This document shows, in pieces, positions 17,423 through 25,984 of a DNA stretch of 64,000 nt (positions within the stretch are counted from its first letter, which is position 1; every line of letters begins with the position of its first letter). The translations under genes and the position numbers were made by a program. Origin of the DNA: Tianweitania sediminis (GTDB taxonomy: Bacteria; Pseudomonadota; Alphaproteobacteria; Rhizobiales; Rhizobiaceae); NCBI RefSeq assembly GCF_017813335.1, contig NZ_JAGIYY010000001.1, forward strand, positions 1,375,158-1,439,157, read 5' to 3'. The notes beneath the pieces were generated by a model. It was not told the DNA's origin. It worked only from the letters and a program-made list of their open reading frames with translations, and did not search any database.

Positions 17423-18106
17423 CTACTTGGGGCCTTCTGAAGAATGCTGGGACAGGTTTGCCTCGCGCCCTTGTGATATTGACAAGCGACTTTGGACGCT
17501 CGGTCGCTCCTGCATTCTCGTCCACCAATCGCGGAGAGAGTGGCATTCTTCGGGCACCTGCAAATGTACGATCTCGGCAAAGATCATACCGCCGATCACT
17601 GTGATATCGGCAGTGGAGAATGCCTCACCAGCGATGAATGGCTGGCTTTTTAGTACATTGTCGAAGTAGCGCATTCCTTTGACTGCCCGGTCGCGCTGCC
17701 GAAAACCCCACTCCGCATTCTGATAGGTTTCGACCAGGGGTCCGAGCCCTGCGGTCGCATGATGAAAGTAGACGCTTATCGCGTCGAGTAGCTCGATCTC
17801 CGCGCGCTTGCTCATCATGCTGATGACGCCCCTTTCGCGTGGTGAATCACCCGTAAGCACGGGCCGACCCTCTAGTGCGTCAAGATATTCAATAATAGCC
17901 GTGCATTCAGCAAGGAAAGTACCGTCCTCCAGTTCGAGCACCGGCAGTGTACCGGAATAGTTTTTGACGAGAAACTCCGGTGCCTTGTGCTCACCTTTAC
18001 GAAGATCCACTGAGACGAATACCACGCGCGATTGTAGTCCCTTCTCAGCCAATGCAATGCGAACCCGCGCGGGATACGGCCCCGTATGCCAATCATAAAT
18101 CTTCAT
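17423..18106 (-). CDS. Glutathione S-transferase family protein
   Basis: Cytoplasmic GST of 227 residues. The N-terminal thioredoxin-like domain (DWHTGPYPARVRIALAEKGL, later GTLPVLELEDGTFLAECTAI with the conserved cis-Pro and glutathione-contacting Glu/Cys/Thr region) is followed by an all-helical C-terminal domain (FIAGEAFSTADITVIGGMIF). It is transcribed divergently from a TetR regulator, with two operator-like repeats between them. It probably detoxifies the compound sensed by that regulator. Confidence 0.9.
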   Translation of the reverse strand: MKIYDWHTGPYPARVRIALAEKGLQSRVVFVSVDLRKGEHKAPEFLVKNYSGTLPVLELEDGTFLAECTAIIEYLDALEGRPVLTGDSPRERGVISMMSKRAEIELLDAISVYFHHATAGLGPLVETYQNAEWGFRQRDRAVKGMRYFDNVLKSQPFIAGEAFSTADITVIGGMIFAEIVHLQVPEECHSLRDWWTRMQERPSVQSRLSISQGREANLSQHSSEGPK

Positions 18107-18122
18107 CCTCGGAGCTCCATCT

Positions 18123-18140
18123 ACCTGTCACTTGATAGGT
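18123..18140. promoter_or_regulatory. Candidate TetR operator 1
   Basis: ACCTGTCACTTGATAGGT is an 18-bp pseudo-palindrome (14 of 18 positions symmetric). It lies 17 bp upstream of the GST start. A similar site sits 55 bp away at 18178-18195. Confidence 0.65.
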
Positions 18141-18177
18141 GAAGTTATCGCTGTCGTTTCTCGGTTGGTCAACGGCT

Positions 18178-18195
18178 GCCTGTCATGTGGTAGGT
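18178..18195. promoter_or_regulatory. Candidate TetR operator 2
   Basis: GCCTGTCATGTGGTAGGT matches operator 1 at 13 of 18 positions. It lies 28 bp upstream of the TetR start. The paired arrangement fits joint control of both divergent genes. Confidence 0.65.
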
Positions 18196-18222
18196 GGATT
18201 TACGATTTAGTGGGAAGGCGGA

Positions 18223-18786
18223 ATGAGATCAAATTCCAAGGAGGCGATCCTGGCAGCGGCCAAGAAGGTCGCACAGACGCGTGGCTTCAAAGGCTTGAAT
18301 TTCCGAGACCTCGCGGCCGAGGTAGGCATAAAGGCTGCGAGCATCCACTATCATTTCCCTAGCAAAGCCGATCTGGGGGTAGCGGTAGTGAGGCGCTATT
18401 GGGAGGATGCATTAATCTGTCTGGAAGCCCTGTCAGCCCAGGCGCCGGATCCGGTCAGTTCCCTTCATCTCTACCCCAACATGTTTCGCAGGGCACTCGA
18501 AAGCGGAAATCGCATGTGTCTCTGCAGTTGCATGGCCAGCGAATATCACGACCTGCCAGACGCGGTGAAGCAGGAGGTTCAGACCTTCGCTGACATCAAT
18601 GTTGCATGGCTGAAGAAGGCGCTCGTCGCCTCGGAACTGGTCAGTGTTGAGCAGAGTGAACAGCGAAGCCGCGCAATCTTCGCGGCTGTTGCGGGCGCCC
18701 AACTGATCGCAAGGAGCCGCTCAGACATATCGGTTTATGACGCTGCGATCGAGAGCTATCGCGCGACAGGACTCCTGCCAGCGTGA
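18223..18786 (+). CDS. TetR-family transcriptional regulator
   Basis: Repressor of 187 residues. The N-terminal HTH is at about residues 7-52 (ILAAAKKVAQTRGFKGLNF, then GIKAASIHYHFPSKADL). A C-terminal ligand-binding region contains several Cys (NRMCLCSCMASE), which might sense electrophiles or oxidants. It is divergent from a GST gene, with two operator-like repeats in the shared promoter. It likely represses itself and the GST. Confidence 0.92.
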   Translation: MRSNSKEAILAAAKKVAQTRGFKGLNFRDLAAEVGIKAASIHYHFPSKADLGVAVVRRYWEDALICLEALSAQAPDPVSSLHLYPNMFRRALESGNRMCLCSCMASEYHDLPDAVKQEVQTFADINVAWLKKALVASELVSVEQSEQRSRAIFAAVAGAQLIARSRSDISVYDAAIESYRATGLLPA

Positions 18787-18947
18787 GCGGATCGCTTGAT
18801 GTTGAAATCGCCGCATCCCTGAAGCGGATACTGAACTGGCTTCCGGTGGTTGAGCGAAACCCCACCTAAGAACATACAGCTCAATTCCGAACGGGCGCTT
18901 TCGGGCATGTCAAGCGTGCTGCCGAACCGACTCTACGCAGCGGTTCG

Positions 18948-19307
18948 CTAAGCCATTGTCGCTTCGTGCGACCGCCTTTGCACAATCATGGCGACCTCGG
19001 CGATGTGAAGGGTTCCCCATTGGCACAACGGAGCGAGAACGTCGGCTAGGCTTCGACCAAAGCCGGTCAACTCATACTCGACATGTGGCGGTACGGTCTG
19101 GAAGTCCACCCGGCGAAGAACGCCATCCTCCGCTAGCTCCTTGAGGTGCTGGATCAGCATCTTCTCGCTCACATTCGTGACGAGCCTGCGGAGTTGTCCC
19201 GTGCGCTTGGGCCCACTGGCCAAGTGATAAACAATGAGCGGCTTCCATTTGCCCCCAAGGATAGCCAGAACCGCTTCCAGTCCGCATTGGAAATTCGTCT
19301 CGGTCAT
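18948..19307 (-). CDS. HxlR-family transcriptional regulator
   Basis: Winged-helix regulator of 119 residues. Hallmarks are CGLEAVLAILGGKWKPLIVY, the recognition region RLVTNVSEKMLIQHLKELAE, and YELTGFGRSLADVLAPLCQW. HxlR proteins often respond to quinones, aldehydes or thiol-reactive compounds. It is divergent from an NmrA-like quinone reductase gene, the same pairing as E. coli ytfH/ytfG. A weak symmetry (CAGA...TCTG) at 19323-19344 in the shared promoter may be its site. Confidence 0.92.
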   Translation of the reverse strand: MTETNFQCGLEAVLAILGGKWKPLIVYHLASGPKRTGQLRRLVTNVSEKMLIQHLKELAEDGVLRRVDFQTVPPHVEYELTGFGRSLADVLAPLCQWGTLHIAEVAMIVQRRSHEATMA

Positions 19308-19464
19308 CGCCGATCCTTTATGCAGATACTTACCAAATAGTCTGTACTAGACCGTGGGTCTGCTGGGTTCTAACTGAGTACCGGCGCCGATGTCCACGGG
19401 AAGGAGGTGACGGTTCGCCGTCACGAGATCGTCGCCTGACCGTTCATCAACCGAAAGGATGACC

Positions 19465-20343
19465 ATGAGCAGGACCCTCGTTACAGGCGCAACCGGCAAC
19501 ATCGGCCGACTGACGCTGCAACACCTCCTGAAGCGCCGACCTGCGAGTGATCTTGTCGGCCTCGCCCGCAATCCCGCCAACGGAGCCGATCTCGCCGCCG
19601 AAGGGATCGAAATCCGTCAGGGCGACTATTTCGATCATGACGGAATGGTGCGAGCGTTGCGAGGAATCGACAATATGATGCTGGTGTCCGCCACGGCCTT
19701 TACCGACCGGAACACGCAGCATCGAAATGCCATCAGCGCCGCAGGGCAAGCGGGCGTACAGCACATCGTCTACATGCCGATTATCCGAAAGGAGGGATCC
19801 AACTTCGTCCTGCCCCAGGTCACCGAGCAGGACATGATCGCACAGGAAATGATCGAGGCTTCGGGGCTTCAATTCACAACCGTCCGCCATCCGCCATTCC
19901 TCGAAAGCATCGAGTTCTACATCGGTGGAAACGCCCTGGAGACCGGCGTCCACGCGCCCGTTGGAACGGGTAAGGCGGCCTTTGCCTCCCGTAGCGATCT
20001 GGCCGAGGCACATGCGGTTGTGCTCAGTGAAGCGGGCCACGAAAACAAGACCTACTCGCTATACGGTGATCCCGCCGTTTCCTTTGCCGATGTTGCACAG
20101 ATCCTGTCGGACATCAGTGGCAAGCCGGTGCCTTTCGTTGCCAGGTCGGACGAGGGCTACATCGCTCACCTTGTGGCCGCGGGCCTGCCGGAGCCCGCTG
20201 CCGGCTTCGCGCTCGCGTGGGTGCATGGCATCAACGCCGGCGAGTGGGACGGCAAGACGGGTGACCTGGAGAAACTCCTCGGCCGCAAACCGACAACAGC
20301 GGCCGAGTTCCTGGACGCCAGCTATGCCGCACACCCAGACTGA
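19465..20343 (+). CDS. NmrA-like NAD(P)-binding oxidoreductase (quinone reductase 2 type)
   Basis: Rossmann-fold protein of 292 residues of the atypical SDR/NmrA family. It has TLVTGATGNIGRLTLQHLL at the N-terminus and QGDYFDHDGMVRALRGIDNM for the second strand-helix unit. It resembles E. coli QorB (YtfG). The likely reaction is NAD(P)H-dependent quinone or azo reduction in the cytoplasm. I chose ATG 19465 because the AAAGG site is 6 nt before it; the ATG at 19459 directly abuts that site. It is probably controlled by the divergent HxlR regulator. Confidence 0.87.
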   Translation: MSRTLVTGATGNIGRLTLQHLLKRRPASDLVGLARNPANGADLAAEGIEIRQGDYFDHDGMVRALRGIDNMMLVSATAFTDRNTQHRNAISAAGQAGVQHIVYMPIIRKEGSNFVLPQVTEQDMIAQEMIEASGLQFTTVRHPPFLESIEFYIGGNALETGVHAPVGTGKAAFASRSDLAEAHAVVLSEAGHENKTYSLYGDPAVSFADVAQILSDISGKPVPFVARSDEGYIAHLVAAGLPEPAAGFALAWVHGINAGEWDGKTGDLEKLLGRKPTTAAEFLDASYAAHPD

Positions 20344-20976
20344 TGGCCTCTTGGGGCACCCACAGCCTGCCTTCATTTCGGTGGTCCGAAATGGGCCAGG
20401 CCCTCCGAGAGGAGGACGCCACTGAACCAGGTTCCGCGCGCTTTCCCGTAATTATCAAAGAAATCGACGCCGACGCTTGCCAGACCCTCACATGACCCTG
20501 CTCGCTCGCAGGGCCTCCTTGAACAGTTCGAAGGCCGTCGTGCCGTGCCGATCAGGGTGATACAGGTGGTCGCCCGCGAATGGCTCGCAGCACGGCCCGA
20601 GCAGACGCGTGAGACGGCCATAGGCAATTAGGCCCACCACCAGATCCTCTAGGAGGCAAAGAATGCCGAACCCGACTGCGGCGAGCTGCGGACAAGCTCG
20701 ATCTCATACCAAAACGCCACGACTTAAGCCCTGATGACGCGCTGGCGGCGTGGGAGACTGGCGATGGTCGGGATCAAGCTTCAGGCTAACATCGGTCACA
20801 CGCTGCAGTCGTGACGCGCATTCTGGAGCGCTATCTTGCCCGCACTAAGCGCGTGGCGGAGGCTGCGATCTACGCTTTCGAGCACGCAGACGCGACTGCG
20901 TTTGCAAACCGCCTGCAAACCACGCCGTCGGATGAGAAGAACCGTAAAATTGTCTGAGTGAAAACCGAAGCTTATA
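20344..20976. other. Gene-poor interval with decayed coding sequence
   Basis: It holds a decayed LysR C-terminus (20488-20682) and no intact gene. The part from 20690 to 20976 shows nothing I can assign. Confidence 0.5.
20488..20682 (-). pseudogene. LysR-family regulator fragment (C-terminus only)
   Basis: Reading the minus strand gives about 64 codons that include EDLVVGLIAYGRLTRLLG, then HLYHPDRHGTT and FELFKEALRAS before a stop at 20488-20490. This matches the end of LysR effector domains (LPEDLV...GRLV..L....P..LYYPSRR...A...F...L). An in-frame stop lies just upstream and there is no HTH, so it is a relic. It was found by translating by eye. Confidence 0.6.
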
Positions 20977-21053
20977 TGGCGCGCCCGAAGAGATTCGAAC
21001 TCCTGACCCCCAGATTCGTAGTCTGGTGCTCTATCCAGCTGAGCTACGGGCGC
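20977..21053 (-). tRNA. tRNA-Arg (anticodon ACG)
   Basis: The minus strand folds as a complete 77-nt cloverleaf. The acceptor stem GCGCCCG pairs with CGGGCGC. The D arm is GCTCAGCTGGATAGAGC. The anticodon arm is CCAGA-CTACGAA-TCTGG with anticodon ACG. The T arm has the loop TTCGAAT, and CCA is encoded. It decodes CGU and, after A-to-I editing, CGC/CGA. No integrase or duplicated tRNA end was seen beside it. Confidence 0.97.
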
Positions 21054-21107
21054 GCATCAGGCAAAGCCTGAAGGCGGGAGCGTCGCTCCCGCGTCGGTGA
21101 CGGCTAA

Positions 21108-21998
21108 CTACCCATTCGCCGGGTAAAAGGCAAGCGGACTTCTCGTATTTTTCAAGCCCGCAGAACCGTCGTCCTGCAGCAAACAGGTCAACAGCGGACT
21201 GCTCGGTGCCAGCAAGCCCTCAACCACATCGAAATGGTGGCGATCGGGTTCCTCCACCACACGCGTGCCGGCGCCAAGGCCTGTCCAGACGTTGCCCAGA
21301 AGCGCGTTTTGCCGGATGAACTCCGCGCGCTCAGATGCTCCAACCCAACAGGTCAGCCGCACGCCGGTCCTTGGTTGCAAAAGGGCCGGGCTTTCTTCCA
21401 ACGCTTCTGTTTCGTCGATCTTCAGCGTCGTGTTGAGGGTGGTGCGCATCAGCGGCCGCAGATCATGCAAACCGGAAATCGACAGCGTTTCCCCGATCCG
21501 CGCGCCAACCTCTTCCGGCAGCGGCGTTGTTGTTGTCACCATGCGCGTCACCAGATGGCCGCCCGCGGAATGACCCACCAGGTGGATCGGGCCGGCAACC
21601 CGCGCCGCCGTCTGCACGATCGCCTGCGCGATCTCTCGGCTGATGTCGCGGATACGGACCTCTGGGCAAAGCGTATAGCTCGGCACGGCCACGGCAAAAC
21701 CCATCTCCACGCAACCGGCCGCCAGATGCGACCACATGCTCTTGTCGAACCGCATCCAGAAGCCGCCGTGAACGACGACCACGAGGCCCTTCGCTTCGCA
21801 AGCCGGCCAGAAAAGGTCGAAGCGTTGGCGGGAGCCTGCGCCATAGACCTGGTCGAGTTGCGCCCGACCCTGGCTTACCATGCGCTCGCGAAAGGCTTGC
21901 GCCATGGCAGCCCACCTGGCGGGCCATTGATCGCCATTCGGGATGTTGGGCGCATTGGCGTAGGCATTGTCCCAGTCGGTGATCGGCAGCAGAAACAT
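21108..21998 (-). CDS. Alpha/beta hydrolase, kynurenine-formamidase/esterase-like
   Basis: Cytoplasmic hydrolase of 296 residues. The oxyanion-hole motif is HGGFW (77-81) and the nucleophile elbow is GHSAGGH (142-148, Ser144). A likely catalytic His lies in the EEPDRHHFDVVEGL segment. HGGxW plus GxSAGGH is the pattern of arylformamidases and related carboxylesterases. It is divergent from the liv-type transporter at 22.1 kb, so it may hydrolyse an imported amide or ester. A tryptophan-catabolic context is absent, so formamidase activity is only one option. Confidence 0.85.
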   Translation of the reverse strand: MFLLPITDWDNAYANAPNIPNGDQWPARWAAMAQAFRERMVSQGRAQLDQVYGAGSRQRFDLFWPACEAKGLVVVVHGGFWMRFDKSMWSHLAAGCVEMGFAVAVPSYTLCPEVRIRDISREIAQAIVQTAARVAGPIHLVGHSAGGHLVTRMVTTTTPLPEEVGARIGETLSISGLHDLRPLMRTTLNTTLKIDETEALEESPALLQPRTGVRLTCWVGASERAEFIRQNALLGNVWTGLGAGTRVVEEPDRHHFDVVEGLLAPSSPLLTCLLQDDGSAGLKNTRSPLAFYPANG

Positions 21999-22127
21999 GC
22001 GGGTTTCCTCGTGGTTGTTTCCAAAGATTCTGCGCTGGGCTGCGCAAAATCATCGCTTCGGGCTGGAAAAACACTGATAATTCGGCTTCTAGAAAGGGAA
22101 CGATCAAGACTTCAAGGGGGAACAACG

Positions 22128-23261
22128 ATGAAGCAGATGATGGCAGCCGCGCTTGTGGCTCTTTGCGCCGGCACAGCCGGGGCTTTCGCAGAGCCGGTGA
22201 AGATCGGCATGATCACCACGCTTTCGGGTGGCGGTGCCGGTCTTGGCGTGGACACGCGCGACGCGTTTTTGCTCGCGATCAAGAAGTCCGGCAACAAGGA
22301 CATCGAGGTCGTGGTCGAGGACGACGCGCAGAAGCCGGAGCTTGCCGTGCAGATCGCCGACAAGATGATCCAGAGCGAGAAGGTCGACCTGCTCACGGGC
22401 ATCATCTGGTCGAACCTTGCCATGGCCGTGGTTCCGAGCGTCACCGCACAGGACGTCATTTACCTGTCGCCCAATGCCGGCCCATCGCCGCTGGCGGGCG
22501 CAGGCTGCAACGCCAATTACTTCAACGTCGCCTACCAGAACGACAACTTCCACGAGGCGATGGGTCAGTATGCCAATGGCGACTACAAGAAGACCTTCAT
22601 CCTTGCCCCGAACTACCCGGCCGGCAAGGACTCGCTGACGGGCTTCAAGCGCTACTACAAGGGCGAACTGGCGGGCGAGGTTTATACGCAACTCGGCCAA
22701 ACCGATTACGCCGCCGAAATCGCGCAGATTCGCGCGTCCGGTGCGGACTCCGTGTTCTTTTTCCTGCCGGGCGGAATGGGGATCGCCTTCACCAAGCAAT
22801 ATGGCCAATCCGGTGTGACCATCCCATTGATGGGGCCCGGCTTCTCCTTCAGCCAGGACGTTCTGGGTGCGATCGGCGATGCGGCGGTTGGGGTGCGCAA
22901 TTCGGCGTCCTGGTCAAAGGATCTCGATAACGAAGCCAATAAGACCTTTGTCGCCGATTTCCAGGCCGAGTACGGTCGTTTGCCTTCGATCTATGCCGCG
23001 CAAGGCTATGATACGGCGAACCTCATCCTGTCCGCCGTCGCCAAGGCCAGCGTGACGGACAAGGAGGCGTTTCGCGCAGCCTTGAAGGAAGCCGATTTCC
23101 CGAGCGTTCGCGGCAAGTTCAAGTTCAACACCAACAACCACCCGATCCAGGACATTTATGTGCGGGAGGTGGTGAAGGAAGGCGACGTGATCACCAACAA
23201 GATCATCGCGACTGCCTTCACGGATCACAGCGACGCTTACGCCAAAGACTGCAAGATGTAA
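22128..23261 (+). CDS. Periplasmic binding protein of second liv-type ABC transporter
   Basis: Periplasmic receptor of 377 residues. A signal peptide (MKQMMAAALVALCAGTAGAFA, cleavage near 21) precedes the Leu-binding fold (VKIGMITTLSGGGAGLG). An AAGGGGG site 7 nt before ATG 22128 fixes the start. The reading frame is open far upstream, but that part is antisense to the hydrolase gene. It is first in a five-gene operon: receptor, livH, livM, livG, livF. Its ligand is unknown, and receptors with this opening include amide- and aromatic-acid-binding types. Confidence 0.91.
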   Translation: MKQMMAAALVALCAGTAGAFAEPVKIGMITTLSGGGAGLGVDTRDAFLLAIKKSGNKDIEVVVEDDAQKPELAVQIADKMIQSEKVDLLTGIIWSNLAMAVVPSVTAQDVIYLSPNAGPSPLAGAGCNANYFNVAYQNDNFHEAMGQYANGDYKKTFILAPNYPAGKDSLTGFKRYYKGELAGEVYTQLGQTDYAAEIAQIRASGADSVFFFLPGGMGIAFTKQYGQSGVTIPLMGPGFSFSQDVLGAIGDAAVGVRNSASWSKDLDNEANKTFVADFQAEYGRLPSIYAAQGYDTANLILSAVAKASVTDKEAFRAALKEADFPSVRGKFKFNTNNHPIQDIYVREVVKEGDVITNKIIATAFTDHSDAYAKDCKM

Positions 23262-23295
23262 GCGCTTCCGAGCGCCAGATCTCGACGAACGCGCG

Positions 23296-23313
23296 GCGCC
23301 GGTGACCCGGCGC
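23296..23313 (+). other. Intercistronic hairpin between binding protein and livH
   Basis: GCGCCGG-TGAC-CCGGCGC forms a 7-bp GC stem with a 4-nt loop, 34 nt after the binding-protein stop. It lacks a T-run. Such hairpins can protect the upstream mRNA and raise binding protein over permease. Confidence 0.55.
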
Positions 23314-23314
23314 G

Positions 23315-24271
23315 GTGCGTTCAGCCGCTACGGATATCCCCAAACCCTTGCAGATCCCCCTTCTTCTTGAACAACTGCTCAATGGGCTCCAGTTCGGCTT
23401 CATGCTGTTTCTGATGGCGTCGGGTTTGACGCTGATCTTCGGCGTCATGGGGCTGATCAACCTGGCCCATGGCTCGCTCTACATGGTGGGCGCCTTTGCA
23501 TGCGCGGCCGTTGCCGCGGCCACGGGATCGTTCTGGCTCGGCCTCGTTGCCAGTCTCGCCGGCGCGGCAGCGGCGGGCGCCTTGGTTGAGGTGCTCGTGA
23601 TCCGGCGGCTTTACGGGCGCGATCATCTTGACCAAGTCTTGGCGACATTCGCGTTGATCCTGATCTTTTCGGAAGGCACGCGCTGGCTGTTCGGCTCGTT
23701 TCCGCTTTACCTGGACATTCCGCCACTGCTTGGAGGCGCGCTGACGCTGCCTGGCAGCGCACCTTACCCGATTTACCGGCTGGCGATCATCGGCGCAGGC
23801 CTTCTGGTTGCACTTGGCCTTTATCTCCTTATCAGCCGCACACGCCTCGGCATGCGCATTCGCGCGGGCGAAGCGGATCGCGAAATGATTGCGGCCCTCG
23901 GTATCGACATTCGCACGCTTTACACGATCGTGTTTGCGCTGGGTGCTGCCCTTGCCGGCATGGCGGGCGCCCTGGTGGGAGCCCTGCAATCGGTGCAGGT
24001 CGGAATGGGTGAGCCGGTGCTCATCCTCGCGTTCGTGGTGATCGTGATCGGAGGGATCGGGTCCATTCGCGGCGCGCTGTTTGGTGCGCTGCTTGTCGGT
24101 GTGGTGGATACGACCGGCCGCTTGCTGCTTCCGTTGGCGCTTTCAAGCTTCATTTCGCCGTCCGCAGCGGCGTCCACTGGCGCAGCGCTGGCCTCCATGC
24201 TGATCTACGTTCTTATGGCGTTGATCCTTGCACTTCGGCCGCGCGGCCTGTTTCCGGCGGCAGCAGGCTGA
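23315..24271 (+). CDS. livH: Branched-chain-type ABC transporter permease LivH (second system)
   Basis: Inner-membrane permease of about 318 residues. It has LLNGLQFGFMLFLMASGLTL and GVMGLINLAHGSLYMVGAF near the start and ends in LALRPRGLFP. The start is uncertain: GTG 23315 is the longest choice, while TTG 23348 (reading LQIPLLLEQLLNG) would fit the family better. It overlaps livM by 1 nt. Confidence 0.9.
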   Translation: MRSAATDIPKPLQIPLLLEQLLNGLQFGFMLFLMASGLTLIFGVMGLINLAHGSLYMVGAFACAAVAAATGSFWLGLVASLAGAAAAGALVEVLVIRRLYGRDHLDQVLATFALILIFSEGTRWLFGSFPLYLDIPPLLGGALTLPGSAPYPIYRLAIIGAGLLVALGLYLLISRTRLGMRIRAGEADREMIAALGIDIRTLYTIVFALGAALAGMAGALVGALQSVQVGMGEPVLILAFVVIVIGGIGSIRGALFGALLVGVVDTTGRLLLPLALSSFISPSAAASTGAALASMLIYVLMALILALRPRGLFPAAAG

Positions 24272-25242
24272 TGGCGCGCGAAACCGTTTTCAACGGTCTC
24301 ATGATCCTTGTTCTGGCCGCCATTCCCGCTGCGGCGTTGCTTTTCGAAGAGCCCTTCTACCTCACCCTGGCCACTCGGCTTGCGATTTTGGCGCTGGCTG
24401 CGGTCGGGTTGAACGTCGCGCTTGGCTTGGGTGGGCTTGTTTCCTTCGGGCATGCCGCGTTCTTCGGCATCGGCGGCTATGTTGCGGGGATCCTTGCGGT
24501 GCACGCATTCAACATGGAGCCGCTGCTCCCCGGGCTTCCCGGGACCAAGTCCATGCCGGTGATCTGGGTCGTTTCGATGCTGCTGGCCGCCTTGATCGCG
24601 CTGCCGATGGGGGCGATCAGCCTGCGCACGTCGGGCGTGTACTTCATCATGATCACACTGGCTTTCGCCCAGATGATCTACTATTTTGCGATTTCCTGGC
24701 CGGCCTATGGCGGCGAAGATGGCCTGTCGTTTTACGTGCGAAACGGGTTCCCAGGCGTGAACACGCTGCAGCCGCTGCCATTCCTGTTGGTCTGCTACGG
24801 CTTGCTGGCGGCGGCGCTGTTGTTTTTCTGGCGTTTGCAACATTCCCCGTTTGGAGCCGCGTTGCAGGCAGCACGGCAAAACGATGTGCGGCTTGCTGCC
24901 GTCGGCATTCGGCCGTTCAAGATCCGTTTGACAGCGTTCGCGCTGTCGGCCGCGATCACCGGGGTGGCTGGAGCGCTGTTTGCCGACCTGAACCGCTTCG
25001 TAAGCCCGTCCATGCTGTCCTGGCACCTGTCTGGCGAACTCATCGTGCTGATCATCCTCGGCGGGGTCGGCCGGCTTTTCGGGCCCGTGGCGGGCGCCAC
25101 GGTCTACGTGTTTCTCGAATATGGGCTCGGCGGGATAACCGAGCGCTGGCAGTTCTTCCTCGGACTGATCCTGTTGGGGGTAGTGCTTTTTGCGCGCGGC
25201 GGGATCATCGGGCTGTTTGCCGGCAGGCCGCGCCATGGCTGA
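24271..25242 (+). CDS. livM: Branched-chain-type ABC transporter permease LivM (second system)
   Basis: Permease of 323 residues. Family motifs are GLGGLVSFGHAAFFGIGGYV, LRTSGVYFIMITLAFAQM and the EAA-like block NDVRLAAVGIRPFKIRLTAF. The start overlaps the livH stop (TGATGG), and the end overlaps livG by 8 nt. Confidence 0.92.
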   Translation: MARETVFNGLMILVLAAIPAAALLFEEPFYLTLATRLAILALAAVGLNVALGLGGLVSFGHAAFFGIGGYVAGILAVHAFNMEPLLPGLPGTKSMPVIWVVSMLLAALIALPMGAISLRTSGVYFIMITLAFAQMIYYFAISWPAYGGEDGLSFYVRNGFPGVNTLQPLPFLLVCYGLLAAALLFFWRLQHSPFGAALQAARQNDVRLAAVGIRPFKIRLTAFALSAAITGVAGALFADLNRFVSPSMLSWHLSGELIVLIILGGVGRLFGPVAGATVYVFLEYGLGGITERWQFFLGLILLGVVLFARGGIIGLFAGRPRHG

Positions 25243-25984
25243 ACCGCTTCTCCAACTGCGCGGGTTAAAGAAAAGCTTCGGCGCGCTCCTGGCAACGGAC
25301 AACGTGAGCCTGACGCTGCGCCCGGGCGAGATTCACGCTCTGATCGGTCCAAACGGCGCGGGCAAGACAACGCTTATCCACCAGATCGCCGGCACCCTTC
25401 AGCCGGACGAGGGCGAGTTGCGCTTTGCTGGCCAGGACATCACGAGCCTCCACATGGCCGATCGCGTGCAACTCGGCCTTGCCCGTACCTTTCAGGTTTC
25501 GTCGGTGCTTCCGGAGTTTTCCGCCCTCCGCAACGTCATGCTCGCCGTGCAGGCGCGGCAGGGGACGAGCTTCCGCTTCTTTGCCGATGTGCGCCGCGAC
25601 GCGCGGCTGACCGATGCGGCCGCGGAATGCCTTGCACGGGCAGGGCTCGACGGTCGTGCTGCCGTTCCGGCGGCCGAACTGTCGCATGGGGAACGCCGCC
25701 GGCTTGAAATCGCGATCGCGCTCGCCACCGGGCCGCGCGCTCTTCTGCTGGACGAGCCCATGGCTGGGCTCGGGCCGGAAGGGTCCAAGGATCTCGTGGT
25801 TCTGCTGAATGCGCTGCGAAGCGAGGTGCCGATGCTTCTGGTGGAGCACGACATGGACGCAGTGTTTGCGCTTGCCGACCGCATCTCGGTTCTTGTCTAC
25901 GGCAGGGTGATCGCAACGGGCACAGCCGATGAGATCCGCCGCCATCCGGAGGTACGCGCAGCCTACCTTGGGGATGACGCATGA
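25235..25984 (+). CDS. livG: Branched-chain-type ABC transporter ATP-binding protein LivG (second system)
   Basis: ATPase of 249 residues with Walker A IGPNGAGKTT, signature ELSHGERRRLEIAIAL (LSHGE, as in urea and amide transporters, not LSGG), Walker B ALLLDEPMAGL, and the LivG-type ending AYLGDD. ATG 25235 overlaps the livM stop (ATGGCTGA). It overlaps livF by 4 nt. Confidence 0.92.
   Translation: MAEPLLQLRGLKKSFGALLATDNVSLTLRPGEIHALIGPNGAGKTTLIHQIAGTLQPDEGELRFAGQDITSLHMADRVQLGLARTFQVSSVLPEFSALRNVMLAVQARQGTSFRFFADVRRDARLTDAAAECLARAGLDGRAAVPAAELSHGERRRLEIAIALATGPRALLLDEPMAGLGPEGSKDLVVLLNALRSEVPMLLVEHDMDAVFALADRISVLVYGRVIATGTADEIRRHPEVRAAYLGDDA

Noticed and set aside
19323..19344. CAGA...TCTG symmetry as HxlR operator
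   Set aside because: Only 4-bp arms; too weak for its own feature.
20977..21053. tRNA-Arg as an integration site
   Set aside because: No integrase and no second copy of the tRNA 3' end were seen in the window.
21234..22127. In-frame 298-codon extension upstream of the receptor at 22128
   Set aside because: It is antisense to the alpha/beta hydrolase, whereas ATG 22128 has a strong ribosome-binding site and a signal peptide.
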